DNA of 64,000 nt from Thermoleophilaceae bacterium. GTDB taxonomy: Bacteria; Actinomycetota; Thermoleophilia; Solirubrobacterales; Thermoleophilaceae. The notes beneath the pieces were generated by a model. It saw only the letters and a list, made by a program, of their open reading frames with translations. It had not been told where the DNA came from and did no database searches. This document shows positions 42,444-51,224 of this stretch, piece by piece. Every line of letters starts with the position of its first letter. Within the stretch, counting starts at the first letter, position 1. The stretch covers positions 1 to 64,000 of the forward strand of contig DASUWY010000048.1 of assembly GCA_036378175.1 (NCBI GenBank), read 5' to 3'. The position numbers and the translations under genes are program-made.

Positions 42444-42998
42444 ATGACTGACCAGCCGGACGTTCTGTACATCGCCGCCGCGTCCTACGGAAGCGTCGAC
42501 GAGGCGGTGGCGGACTACGAGGCGATCAAGCTCCTCTACTACGAGGTGAAGGCGTCGGACGACTTCGACGCCGCCGTGATCGCGAAGAACGAGAAGGGCA
42601 AGGTCGAGATCGTGAAGAAGCACGAACAGCCCACGCGTCACGGCGCGGCGCACGGCCTGGGCTGGGGCCTCGCGGCGGGTGCGGTGGCCGCGCTCTTCCC
42701 GGCCATCGGCATCCTCGGGGCGCTCACCGTCGGCGGGGGTGCGGGCGCGGCGATCGGCGCGGTGTCCGGACACGTGAGCGGCGGCATGCGCCGAGGCGAT
42801 CTCAAGGAGCTCGGCGAGGTGCTCGACGAGGGCGAGGCCGGTCTCATCGTGGTCTACGCCACCAACATGGCGGACCAGATCGCGGCGAACATCAAGGCCG
42901 CGAACCGCATGGTGGCGAAGGCCACCGACATGGCGGCGGATGAGCTGGCTGCGGAGATCAAGGAGGTCGAGGCCGCGACCGCGGTACCGGCCTCGTAG
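42444..42998 (+). CDS. DUF1269-like membrane-associated protein
   Basis: 184 aa from ATG 42444 after a CGGAGGA ribosome site. The N-terminal half is alpha/beta (VLYIAAASYGSVDEAVADYEAIKLLYYE, DFDAAVIAKNEKGKVEIVKK). A Gly-rich hydrophobic middle (GAAHGLGWGLAAGAVAALFPAIGILGALTVGGGAGAAIGAV as a region) is followed by LKELGEVLDEGEAGLIVVYA. This matches the DUF1269 family, often seen with stress genes. An 81-bp leader precedes it. Possible operon with the next membrane gene (3-bp gap). Confidence 0.75.
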   Translation: MTDQPDVLYIAAASYGSVDEAVADYEAIKLLYYEVKASDDFDAAVIAKNEKGKVEIVKKHEQPTRHGAAHGLGWGLAAGAVAALFPAIGILGALTVGGGAGAAIGAVSGHVSGGMRRGDLKELGEVLDEGEAGLIVVYATNMADQIAANIKAANRMVAKATDMAADELAAEIKEVEAATAVPAS

Positions 42999-43001
42999 AG
43001 G

Positions 43002-43532
43002 GTGTCAGCCCGCGGCGCGCTGCGAACGCGCCGGGCTCGCGCCTGGCGCCAGATCGAGGATCACGTTCAGTCGCATGACGTGGCCCGCGTCATCTACGGC
43101 GCGATCATCGGGCTGGCGCTCGTGCTCGCGCTGCAGGTCCATCCTCCGAGCGCGGGACAGATAGCCGGACTGGTGGTGGCAACGGCGATCGCGATCGGGC
43201 TCGCGGAGCTCTACAGCGACATCGTCGGGAACCAGGCGCGCGCCCGGCGCCCGGCGTCGCGAGCCGAGACGCGCACTCTGGCCGCACGCGCCGGCGCCGC
43301 CACGCTCGGCGCAGCGTTCCCGGCGCTGTTCTTCGTCCTGGCCGCGGGCCACGTGGTGAGCCTCCAGCTCGCGTTCACCCTTGCGAAGTGGAGCGGCCTC
43401 GGGCTCATCTGCGGGTACGGCTTCATCGCATCCCGGCTCGCCGGGTCGAGTCTGGCGCGAGCCGTCGTACACGCCGCGCTCGCCGGCGCGGTGGCGGGCG
43501 CGCTGATCGCGTTCAAGGCTTTTCTGCACTGA
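43002..43532 (+). CDS. Hypothetical membrane protein
   Basis: 176 aa from GTG 43002, four hydrophobic helices (VIYGAIIGLALVLALQV, IAGLVVATAIAIGLAELYSDIVG, LGAAFPALFFVLAAGHVV, VVHAALAGAVAGALIAFKAFL). A very basic N-terminus (SARGALRTRRARAWRQ). No family recognised. It begins three bases after the DUF1269-like gene, so both are probably one operon; it is convergent with the aminotransferase fusion (5-bp gap). Confidence 0.65.
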   Translation: MSARGALRTRRARAWRQIEDHVQSHDVARVIYGAIIGLALVLALQVHPPSAGQIAGLVVATAIAIGLAELYSDIVGNQARARRPASRAETRTLAARAGAATLGAAFPALFFVLAAGHVVSLQLAFTLAKWSGLGLICGYGFIASRLAGSSLARAVVHAALAGAVAGALIAFKAFLH

Positions 43533-43537
43533 GCGCG

Positions 43538-46021
43538 CTACGTGCCTAGGTGCTCGGCCTTCAGCCAGTCGATCGTCGCGTCGAGGCCGGCCGCGTAGTC
43601 CACCCGCGGCTCCCATCCGAGCAGGTCGCGCGCCTTGCGGTTGCTGAAGTCCTGGTTCCTTCCGAGCATCTGGACGGCCTGCCGCGACAGCAGCGGCGGC
43701 GTGGTCAAGCGGGTGGTCCGGTGCAGCACCCGGTAGCCGTGCTCGAGCGAGAAGCCGATGCCGTTCGCCATCCAATACGGCATGTTCCAGCGCTTCGGCG
43801 CGCAGCCGAGACCTTCGGCCAGGCCGTCAATGAATTGCCTCCAGGTCACGTCGAGACCGTCGCTCGCGTTGAACGCGTTCCCGGGTGCCGCCTCATGTCG
43901 CGCGGCGAGGAGAGCAGCGTCCACCACGTTCTCGACGTACACGAGCCCGGCCACGGCCTGGCCGCCGTCCACGAGCAGCATGTGCCCGGCGCGAATCGCG
44001 CGCGCGATCTCGCCCACCACGTCGGTGGAGTGAGGCCCGTACACCGTCGCCGGCCGGAGGATGACCGTCTCGAGCCCGTGCGCTTCGCCAACGCGGCGGA
44101 CCTCTTCCTCCGCCGCGCGCTTGGTCTGCGCGTACCAGTTGCGAAAGCCATTGCCGGCGTAGCTCTCGTCAACCCCGGCGACTCCCGGATAGCCATAGAC
44201 GTCCGTGGTGCTGAAGTGAATGAAGCGCTCCACCGCCGCGTCCACCGACGCCTGCAGCAGGTTCCGCGTGCCGCCCACGTTCACGCCGGCGATCTCCTTC
44301 GGTGTCCCCCAGTCGGACACCATCCCCGCGCAGTGGAAGACGTGGCGGCAGCCTTCGGCGGCCCGTGCCATCGAGCGCGCGCTCGTGAGGTCGCCAACGG
44401 CGATCTCGACGTTCAGCCGATCGAGCAGCGAGGTGTCGCTGCTCGAGCGCGCGAGGCAGCGCACCTGGTACCCCTCCTCCACGAGGCGCCGCGCGAGATG
44501 ACCGCCGATGAAGCCCGTTGCGCCGGTGACGAGGCACACGTGGTCCCGCGAGGGGTCGATGCGCGTTCCGCGGAACTTCACGTCATCGCTTCCCGTCGGG
44601 GGCCCGTCCACCGGGCGACGCCGGATCGTCGCCGTGGCGATGTCCCGCACCACCCCCCAGTTCTTGCTCGCCGCGCCGTGCACGTCTGCCAGCACGGCAT
44701 CGAGCGCGTCGAGGAAGCTGGACGCCTCCGGCGCCGAAAGCGTTAGCGGCGGCAGCAGCTTGATCACGTCGTTCTTGCCCGCCGCCATCGTGATCACGCC
44801 ATGGTCTCGATGCAGGGGAATCACCACGAGTTGGGGGAAGAGCCCGCCGCTCGCCATGTGGAAGAGGCGCCAGTTGAGCCGGCCCACGGCGGAGCTCGGT
44901 GCGCCGAGCTCGATCCCGATCATCAGCCCGCGGCCGCGAACCTCCTTGACCATCTCGTAGCGCTTGGCCAGCTCGGAGATCCCGTCGCGCAGGACGGAGC
45001 CCATCTGGGCGCTCTGCTCGACGAGGTGATCGCGCTCGATGATGCGGAGCGTGGCCAGACCCGCGGCCATGGCGAGCCGGTTTCGCCCGTAAGTGGACTG
45101 GTGGACGTAGGAGCGCTCCAAGGTGCCGACGGCGCGCTGGAAGATGTCGCGGCGGGTGACCATGGCGGCCACCGGCATGTAGCCGCCGCTGAGCGCCTTC
45201 CCGACGAGCACGAAGTCTGGCTGGAGACCCCAATGCTCGAGCGCGAACCACTTGCCCGTGCGTCCGAGGCCAGTCTGAACCTCGTCGACGATGAAGAGGG
45301 TGCCGTAGCGCCGGCACAGCTCCTGCGCCGCCTCGAGATAGCCGGCGGGCGGGAGCGTGACCATGCGGCCCTGGATCGGCTCGACGATGAAGGCTGCCAC
45401 GTCCTTCTTCCGGAGCTGCGCCTCGAGCCGCTCGAGGTCGCCAAAGGGAACGCGCTCGCAGCCGGGCAGGAGCGGGCCGAAGCCCTCCTTGAAGAAGTCG
45501 TCCCCCACCAGCGACAGCGGGCCGAGCGTGATGCCGTGGAAGCTGCTGTCGCACGAGATCAGCCGCGGCCTGCCGGTGGCGGCGCGCGCGAACTTCATCG
45601 CCGAGTCCACCACCTCGGCGCCGGTGCTGCCGAAGAACACGGCGTCGAGCCCGGCGGGCAGGCGCTGCGACAGCGCCTCGGCCAGCATGCCGGCGAGCGC
45701 CGAGTAATGGATCTGCACGCCGTCGACGAAGTCCGCGGCGAGCGTGGCCGTCAGGGCGGTCCGAACATCGGGATGGTTGTGCCCGAGGCTTGCGAAGCCC
45801 TCGCCGGTGTGAAAGTCGAGGTACGCGCGACCGTCGCGGTCATAGAGGTACGAGCCGCGTGCCGACACGTACTCCTTGTCGAACCCGATGATCCGCAGCA
45901 CGTCGACGAGCGATGCGTCGAGATGGCGGCTGGCCAGCTCGAGCGTCTCGTCCGAGCGCGCCACGGCATCCGCCACGATCCCGAGCGAATCCGTGGGCCA
46001 GGATTCGGCGTCCAAACGCAC
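43538..46021 (-). CDS. Fusion: class-III PLP aminotransferase + NAD-dependent epimerase/3beta-HSD-like domain
   Basis: 827 aa in one uninterrupted frame. Residues of about 40-445 are a class-III aminotransferase (ornithine/acetylornithine type): VFFGSTGAEVVDSAMKFARA, VDEVQTGLGRTGKW, and the PLP Lys in VLVGKALSGGYMP (Lys275). Residues of about 495-825 are an extended SDR: CLVTGATGFIGGHLARRL, HFSTTDVYGYP and YAQTK (catalytic Tyr and Lys). Enzymes of these types act in amino-sugar or secondary-metabolite routes, so a keto-to-amine step paired with redox or epimerisation is plausible. No other sugar or biosynthetic genes are adjacent. Confidence 0.88.
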   Translation of the reverse strand: MRLDAESWPTDSLGIVADAVARSDETLELASRHLDASLVDVLRIIGFDKEYVSARGSYLYDRDGRAYLDFHTGEGFASLGHNHPDVRTALTATLAADFVDGVQIHYSALAGMLAEALSQRLPAGLDAVFFGSTGAEVVDSAMKFARAATGRPRLISCDSSFHGITLGPLSLVGDDFFKEGFGPLLPGCERVPFGDLERLEAQLRKKDVAAFIVEPIQGRMVTLPPAGYLEAAQELCRRYGTLFIVDEVQTGLGRTGKWFALEHWGLQPDFVLVGKALSGGYMPVAAMVTRRDIFQRAVGTLERSYVHQSTYGRNRLAMAAGLATLRIIERDHLVEQSAQMGSVLRDGISELAKRYEMVKEVRGRGLMIGIELGAPSSAVGRLNWRLFHMASGGLFPQLVVIPLHRDHGVITMAAGKNDVIKLLPPLTLSAPEASSFLDALDAVLADVHGAASKNWGVVRDIATATIRRRPVDGPPTGSDDVKFRGTRIDPSRDHVCLVTGATGFIGGHLARRLVEEGYQVRCLARSSSDTSLLDRLNVEIAVGDLTSARSMARAAEGCRHVFHCAGMVSDWGTPKEIAGVNVGGTRNLLQASVDAAVERFIHFSTTDVYGYPGVAGVDESYAGNGFRNWYAQTKRAAEEEVRRVGEAHGLETVILRPATVYGPHSTDVVGEIARAIRAGHMLLVDGGQAVAGLVYVENVVDAALLAARHEAAPGNAFNASDGLDVTWRQFIDGLAEGLGCAPKRWNMPYWMANGIGFSLEHGYRVLHRTTRLTTPPLLSRQAVQMLGRNQDFSNRKARDLLGWEPRVDYAAGLDATIDWLKAEHLGT

Positions 46022-46071
46022 GCGTGCACAATACGCGAGCCGCCTGCGGGGGCGCGCGACGCGGGGTGGGA

Positions 46072-46145
46072 TGGGCGGTGCCCGGCTCGAACGGGCGACC
46101 TCCTGCTTGTAAGGCAGGCGCTCTGACCAACTGAGCTAACCGCCC
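46072..46145 (-). tRNA. tRNA-Val (anticodon TAC)
   Basis: Minus-strand cloverleaf. Acceptor GGGCGGT pairs with ACCGCCC, discriminator A. The D-arm is GCTCAGTTGGTCAGAGC, anticodon loop CTTACAA, T-loop TTCGAGC. No encoded CCA. Lies between the pot operon and the fusion gene. Confidence 0.96.
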
Positions 46146-46172
46146 AGGCGCGGTCGAGTCTAGCCGCGTGTC

Positions 46173-47024
46173 TCAGGCGTTCGCGCCTGCGGCCTCGGCC
46201 GCCGGCGCCAGGCGCCGCGCCGCGGTGGAGCGCAGCACGCCGGTGTCGCGCGTGAGCCGTTGCGCGAGCGTGACCGGCACGATCGTCACCGCGATCACGA
46301 TCAGCACGACAACATTCACCTGCGGCAGCTGCTGGCCGAGCCGGATGTTGCCGAAGATCCACAGCGGCAGCGTGTTCTGGGCGCCGGCGGTGAACGTGGT
46401 GACAACCACCTCGTCGAACGAGAGTGCGAACGCCAAGAGCCCGCCGGCCACGAGCGCCGTGGCGATCACCGGCAGCGTGACGAAGCGGAACGTCTGCCAG
46501 CCGTCGGCGCCGAGGTCCATGGACGCCTCGATCAGCGAGGTCTGCGTCCGGCGCAGCCGCGCGAGCACGTTGTTGTAGACGGTGACGATGCAGAAGGTGG
46601 CGTGGCCGATGATGATCGTGAGGAGCGAGAAGTTCGTGCCTCCCCACGTGAAGAACGAGTTGAGCGCCATGCCGGTGATGATTCCGGGGAGCGCGATCGG
46701 CAGCACCAGCACGAGCGACACCGCCTCACGGCCGAAGAAGCGGAAGCGGTGCACCGCGAATGCCGCCATCGAGCCGAGCAGCAGCGCGATGCCGGTGGCC
46801 ACGAGCGCGGCGCGGATGGACAGCCAGAACGCATCCTTCATGTCCTGGTTGTGAAACGTGGAGGAGAACCACTTGGTGGACAGCCCGTCGAGCGGCCAGC
46901 TCTGCACGTTCGACGGGTTGAACGCGTAGAGGATGATGATCGCGATCGGGAAGAAGAGGAACAGCATGATCAGCGCCGCCCACACGGCGTGGGCGATGCG
47001 GCTGGTGCGGCTCGCCCCGATCAC
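46173..47024 (-). CDS. potC: Polyamine-type ABC transporter permease PotC
   Basis: 283 aa with six membrane helices. PotC-like features are LFFPIAIIILYAFNPS near the N-terminus, GMALNSFFTWGG, and the EAA loop LIEASMDLGADGWQTFRFVTLPVIATAL. Inner-membrane half of a spermidine/putrescine-type importer. Last gene of potA-potD-potB-potC; it overlaps potB by 4 bp. tRNA-Val lies just beyond its 3' end. Substrate class is from family resemblance; related transporters also move other cations. Confidence 0.92.
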   Translation of the reverse strand: MIGASRTSRIAHAVWAALIMLFLFFPIAIIILYAFNPSNVQSWPLDGLSTKWFSSTFHNQDMKDAFWLSIRAALVATGIALLLGSMAAFAVHRFRFFGREAVSLVLVLPIALPGIITGMALNSFFTWGGTNFSLLTIIIGHATFCIVTVYNNVLARLRRTQTSLIEASMDLGADGWQTFRFVTLPVIATALVAGGLLAFALSFDEVVVTTFTAGAQNTLPLWIFGNIRLGQQLPQVNVVVLIVIAVTIVPVTLAQRLTRDTGVLRSTAARRLAPAAEAAGANA

Positions 47025-47938
47025 AGCGCCTCGAACGCTCCCAGGCGCCGCGCGCCCATCAGATAGATCCCCATGACCACCACCGGAACCACCGCGAACG
47101 CGGCGGCGAACGGCACGTTGTTCGACACACCCACGCTGCGATAGACGACGTTGCCGATGAAGTCCGACCCCGCGCCGCCAACGAGGGTGGGCGTGATGAA
47201 GTCACCAAGCGTGAGGGAGAAGGTGAAGATCGAGCCGGCCACGATGCCCGGCAGCACCTGCGGCCAGAGCACTCGCCGGAACGTGTGCCAGCCGCGGGCG
47301 CCGAGGTCGGCAGACGCCTCGAGATACGAGTCGGGCACGCGCTCGATCGCCGCCCACACCGGCAGGATCATGAACGGCAGCCAGATGTAGCTGAACACGA
47401 TCCACATCGCCGTGTTCGAGTAGGCCACGTTCACCGACCCGAGCCCGATGTGGTCGAGGAACCAGTTGAGGATGCCGTCCTTGGCGAGGATCAGCCGCCA
47501 GGCGTACACGCGCACGAGGTAGGAGGTCCACAGCGGGATCAGCACCGCCACGAACAGAGCGGTCTGCAGCCGCCGCGGCGCGAGGCGTGCCGCATAGAAG
47601 GCAAACGGGAACGCGAGTATTGCGTCCGTGACCGTCACCGCCGCCGCGATCCCGATCGTGCGCAGGGCGATCGTCCGATACGTCGGTTCCGTGAAGAGGG
47701 TCTTGAAGTTGTCGAGCGTCCAGGTGTGGACTAGCTTGCCCGAGAACTCGTCCACGCTCCAGAGCGAGGACAGGAACAGGATCACGAGGGCCGCCAGGTA
47801 GATGAGCACGAACCACGCGCCGGGCGCCGACAGCAGCATCACGGCCCGCAACCACGGCCGGCGGGACAGAGCCGCCGACGCGCGGATGCGGGCCGAGCTG
47901 TGAGCGGGCGGACCCGAGGCGAAGCTGGATGCCTCCAC
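47021..47938 (-). CDS. potB: Polyamine-type ABC transporter permease PotB
   Basis: 305 aa, six membrane helices. N-terminal cytoplasmic stretch, then SAPGAWFVLIYLAALVILFLSSLW. The segment VRVYAWRLILAKDGILNWFLDHIGL is characteristic of PotB/PotH, and the EAA loop reads LEASADLGARGWHTFRRVLWPQVLPGI. Partners with PotC. Lies 8 bp after potD, overlaps potC by 4 bp. Confidence 0.92.
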   Translation of the reverse strand: MEASSFASGPPAHSSARIRASAALSRRPWLRAVMLLSAPGAWFVLIYLAALVILFLSSLWSVDEFSGKLVHTWTLDNFKTLFTEPTYRTIALRTIGIAAAVTVTDAILAFPFAFYAARLAPRRLQTALFVAVLIPLWTSYLVRVYAWRLILAKDGILNWFLDHIGLGSVNVAYSNTAMWIVFSYIWLPFMILPVWAAIERVPDSYLEASADLGARGWHTFRRVLWPQVLPGIVAGSIFTFSLTLGDFITPTLVGGAGSDFIGNVVYRSVGVSNNVPFAAAFAVVPVVVMGIYLMGARRLGAFEAL

Positions 47939-47946
47939 CGCGGTCC

Positions 47947-49128
47947 CTACCCCTTGATCTCAGTCCACTTCTGTTGCCACTCGGTGTAGTCCGTGCAGTC
48001 GTTCTTGCCGTTTCCGCACTCCTTCACCGGCGTCTTCCAGAACTTGATGCTGTTGAAGTACGCGGCCGGCGCGTTGGCGTGGTACTGCGCGCACGCGCCC
48101 TTCTGGATCTTGTCCATGAACGGGCAGGCCTTGGTGTTGGCCGGCGTCTCGCCGAACGAGATCGCCTGCTGCGCCTGCACCTGGGGCGTGGACACCCATT
48201 TCATCCACAGGTAGGCGCAGTTGGGGTGCTTGGCGTGCGCCGAGAGCATCCACGTGTCGGCCCAGCCGGTGGCGCCCTCCTTGGGGATCAGATCCTTCAC
48301 GGGTGCCTTGGCTCCCTGCAGGGTGATGGTCTGGTAGGGCCACGATGCGCCGATCACGGCGTCGCCGTTCTTGAACAGGTCGATCTCGTCGGAGGCGAGC
48401 GCCCAGTACTTCTTGATCAGCGGCCGCTGCTGCTTGAGCAGGTTCACCGCGGCGTTCAGCTGCGGCTGGGTGAGCTCGTAGGGGTCCGTGATCCCCAGAT
48501 TGGGCTGCGTCTTGGACAGGTAGAGGGCCGCATCCGCGATCTGGATCGGGTTGTCCGGCACCGTGATCTCGCCCTTGTACTTCGGGCTGTAGATCTCCGA
48601 CCAGCTGGTGGGCGCCGGCGTGACCTTCTGCGTGTTGTACAGAAGCGTGTTCGGTCCCCACTGGAGTGACACGCCGTAGTGCTTGCCATCCACCGTGTTG
48701 TGCGGCGGCGACTGGAGCTGCGGGATGAAGTCCTTCCAGCCCGGGATCAGGTTGACGTTGACGGGCTGAACGTCGCCACCCCGGATCAGGCGAAGGCTCG
48801 CGTCGCCGGACGCCGAGACCATGTCGTACTGGCTGCCGCCGCCCTGACGCATCAACGTGACCATCTCGTCCGAGGAGCCGGCGTACTTGGCGTGCACCTG
48901 ACAGCCGGTCTGCTGCTGGAACGGCTTGACCCACTGCGGCTGCGTGTAACCCTCCCACGCGACGAGATTGAGCTGTCCCTCGCCCGGCCCGATCTTCGTG
49001 GGAAGACTGCTCGACGAGCCCCCGGACGAGCTGCTGCTCGACCCCCCGCAGGCGGCCACGACAACGGCCAGTGCCGTGGCGAGGAGCACGCCAGCCGCCA
49101 CGCGGCGCGAGCTTCGATCGAATCTCAT
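47947..49128 (-). CDS. potD: Polyamine-type ABC transporter substrate-binding lipoprotein PotD
   Basis: 393 aa from ATG 49128. Signal peptide with lipobox VVVAACGG followed by a Ser/Gly linker. PotD/F family blocks: LNLVAWEGYTQPQW, QQTGCQVHAKYAGSSDEMVTLMRQG, YDMVSASGDASLRL and SPKYKGEITVPDNP. Four extra Cys near the C-terminus (TKACPF, KGACAQ, KECGNGKNDC) suggest two disulfides, unusual in the family. Its ATG overlaps the potA stop. Ligand could be a polyamine or related cation. Confidence 0.92.
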   Translation of the reverse strand: MRFDRSSRRVAAGVLLATALAVVVAACGGSSSSSSGGSSSSLPTKIGPGEGQLNLVAWEGYTQPQWVKPFQQQTGCQVHAKYAGSSDEMVTLMRQGGGSQYDMVSASGDASLRLIRGGDVQPVNVNLIPGWKDFIPQLQSPPHNTVDGKHYGVSLQWGPNTLLYNTQKVTPAPTSWSEIYSPKYKGEITVPDNPIQIADAALYLSKTQPNLGITDPYELTQPQLNAAVNLLKQQRPLIKKYWALASDEIDLFKNGDAVIGASWPYQTITLQGAKAPVKDLIPKEGATGWADTWMLSAHAKHPNCAYLWMKWVSTPQVQAQQAISFGETPANTKACPFMDKIQKGACAQYHANAPAAYFNSIKFWKTPVKECGNGKNDCTDYTEWQQKWTEIKG

Positions 49129-50282
49129 GAGTCCATTTCCTCCTCGTTTGTGCCTTCGGTTGGACGAAGCGGCGAAGCATCCTCCGGACGCCACACAAGC
49201 CAGACGCGGCTGCCGCGCTCGTCAAGCACGGCCTCAGCGGATGTCTCGAGGTTCTGCCTGAGCACGACGAGCGTCTCGCCGTGGTCGAGCTCGACCACGT
49301 AGCGCGTGACCGAGCCGAGATACACCACCTCGCGCACGACGCCCGGTTCCCCGTAGGGGTCCGCCGGCGCCGATTCGAGCATGCGGATCTTCTCGGGCCG
49401 GATCGTTGAGCGCTGCCCGTCCTGCTCGATGATGTTCGAGGTGCCCACGAAGCCGGCCACGAACTCGTTCGCCGGTCGCTCGTAGATCTCGCCCGGCGTG
49501 CCCACCTGCTCGATCCGGCCCTCTGAGAAGACGGCGATGCGGTCGCTCATCGTCAGCGCCTCCTCCTGGTCGTGGGTCACGTAGACGAAGGTGATCCGCT
49601 CGGACAGCTCGCGCTGGATGGCCTTCAGCTCCATCTGCATCTCCTGGCGCAGCTTCAGGTCGAGTGCGCCGAGCGGCTCGTCGAGCAGGAGCACTCGGGG
49701 CCGGTTCACGATCGCGCGCGCGAGCGCCACCCGCTGCCGCTGACCGCCCGAGAGTTGGATCGGCCGGCGCTTTCCGACGTCCGGCAGCCGCACCATGGCG
49801 AGCGCCTCGGCCACGCGCTGCTCGCGCTCGCGCTTCGGCACGCCCTGCACGCGCAGTCCGTAGCCCACGTTCTCCCCCACGCTCATGTGCGGGAACAGCG
49901 CGTAGTCCTGGAAGACGGTGTTGACTGGCCGCTGGTAGGGCGGCTGGCGCGACACGTCCTCGCCGTGCAGCTCAATCGCGCCCGAGTCCGGCGGCTCGAA
50001 TCCGGCGATCAGGCGCAGCGTGGTGGTCTTGCCCGAACCGGACGGACCAAGCATGGTGAAGAACTCGCCCTGGGCGATCTCGAGCGACAGGCGCTCGATC
50101 GCCACCACGTCGCCGTAGGTCTTGCGCAGCCCGATCAGCCGGACGGCGGGCGCGCCGGATCCTTTGCCTGCCGACGTCGCGGCCGAGTCCTGGACGTCGT
50201 CGGTGGTCGTACTTCCTCGATGGAGCACGCGCGGCGAGTCTATGGGCCGATTGACCCGCGCACAATGCCCGCCCTGGAGCAT
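49125..50282 (-). CDS. potA: Polyamine-type ABC transporter ATPase PotA
   Basis: 385 aa. ABC domain: Walker A MLGPSGSGKTTTLRLIAGFE, Q-loop VFQDYALFPHMSVGENVGYG, signature LSGGQRQRVALARAIVNRP, Walker B LLLDEPLGALD, H-loop VTHDQEEALTMSDRIAV. C-terminal TOBE-like regulatory domain from about 290. The start is uncertain: ATG 50282 (used) or GTG 50228; the ABC domain begins only at about residue 47, so the shorter form is plausible. First gene of the pot operon. Confidence 0.93.
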   Translation of the reverse strand: MLQGGHCARVNRPIDSPRVLHRGSTTTDDVQDSAATSAGKGSGAPAVRLIGLRKTYGDVVAIERLSLEIAQGEFFTMLGPSGSGKTTTLRLIAGFEPPDSGAIELHGEDVSRQPPYQRPVNTVFQDYALFPHMSVGENVGYGLRVQGVPKREREQRVAEALAMVRLPDVGKRRPIQLSGGQRQRVALARAIVNRPRVLLLDEPLGALDLKLRQEMQMELKAIQRELSERITFVYVTHDQEEALTMSDRIAVFSEGRIEQVGTPGEIYERPANEFVAGFVGTSNIIEQDGQRSTIRPEKIRMLESAPADPYGEPGVVREVVYLGSVTRYVVELDHGETLVVLRQNLETSAEAVLDERGSRVWLVWRPEDASPLRPTEGTNEEEMDS

Positions 50283-50319
50283 CTCCGCAAGAAGCGTGCT
50301 CCGCGGAGGCGAACTCGCG

Positions 50320-50451
50320 CTAGTGCGCTAGGCCCAGCCGGCGCGCTTCCGCCAGCGCGTCTCCACGCGATGCCACCCCAAGCTTTCGCGGGATCGCGGA
50401 AACGTGGTGGTCCACGGTCTTCGGCGAGATGTACAGGCGCACCGCGATTTC
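50320..50451 (-). pseudogene. LuxR-type HTH remnant
   Basis: A 43-codon stretch reads EIAVRLYISPKTVDHHVSAI then PRKLGVASRGDALAEARRLG and ends LAH with a TAG at 50320. This is the C-terminal half of a LuxR/GerE DNA-binding domain (recognition helix SPKTVDHHVSAI). An in-frame TGA directly precedes it, and the expected start of the domain is missing. The rest of the gene is gone, replaced by the divergent membrane gene. It lies just upstream of potA. Confidence 0.75.
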
Positions 50452-50480
50452 TCACGCAACCGGCGGACTAGCCTTGATGC

Positions 50481-51224
50481 GTGGCATTCACGCTCACGCT
50501 GGTCGGCGCGATGCTCGCATGCGGCCTCGAGATGCTCGAGGCGCTCGCGATCGTGCTCGCGGTGGGGATCTCCCGCCGCTTCCGCGATTCGCTGATCGGC
50601 GCGGCGGGCGCCGCGCTGGCGCTCGCCCTGCTCGCCGTGGTGCTCGGCCCGGTGCTCATCTCGCGCGTGCCACTCGCGCCGTTGCGGGTGCTGATAGGGG
50701 CATTCCTGCTGCTGTTCGGGCTCGAGTGGCTGCGCAAAGGCGTGCTGCGGCTCGCCCATCTGCGCTCGCCTTCCTCGTCATTCAAGGAGTTCGTGGAGGA
50801 GCAGGAGTCGCTCGAGTCGGTCGCGCTCCCGCCGGCCGGCCGGCCGGACTGGGCCGGGCGCACCATCGCCTTCAAAGGGGTCCTGCTCGAGGGCGTTGAG
50901 GTGATCCTCATCGTCACGGCGCTCGCCGCGCACCCGGGAGGGCTCACGCCCGCACTCATCGGCGGCGGCCTGGCGCTGGTGGCCGTGGTGGTCATCGGCC
51001 TCGTGCTTCACGCCCCGCTCGCGCGGCTGCCGGAGACGCACCTCAAGTACGTGGTCGGAATCGTGCTCTCCACGTTCGGCGTGTTCTTTGCGGCGGAGGG
51101 GCTCGGCGTCGCGTGGCCGCTGTCAGACGCGGCGCTTCTTTATCTCGCCGCCGGGTTCTTCTTGATCTCGCAGCTCCAGATCCGCGTGCTCACTCGCGAG
51201 CGCGCGGCGGTGGCCACGGCATGA
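50481..51224 (+). CDS. COG4280-like membrane protein with FTR1-like ExxE motifs
   Basis: 247 aa with about seven helices. Two repeated acidic helices stand out, GLEMLEALAIVLAVG (about 15-29) and LLEGVEVILIVTALA (about 135), resembling the REGLE/ExxE motifs of FTR1-type iron permeases and of TMEM165/UPF0016 cation exchangers. This pattern fits the uncharacterised COG4280 family. A metal-transport role is inferred. GTG start at 50481; overlaps the next small gene by 4 bp. Confidence 0.65.
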   Translation: MAFTLTLVGAMLACGLEMLEALAIVLAVGISRRFRDSLIGAAGAALALALLAVVLGPVLISRVPLAPLRVLIGAFLLLFGLEWLRKGVLRLAHLRSPSSSFKEFVEEQESLESVALPPAGRPDWAGRTIAFKGVLLEGVEVILIVTALAAHPGGLTPALIGGGLALVAVVVIGLVLHAPLARLPETHLKYVVGIVLSTFGVFFAAEGLGVAWPLSDAALLYLAAGFFLISQLQIRVLTRERAAVATA

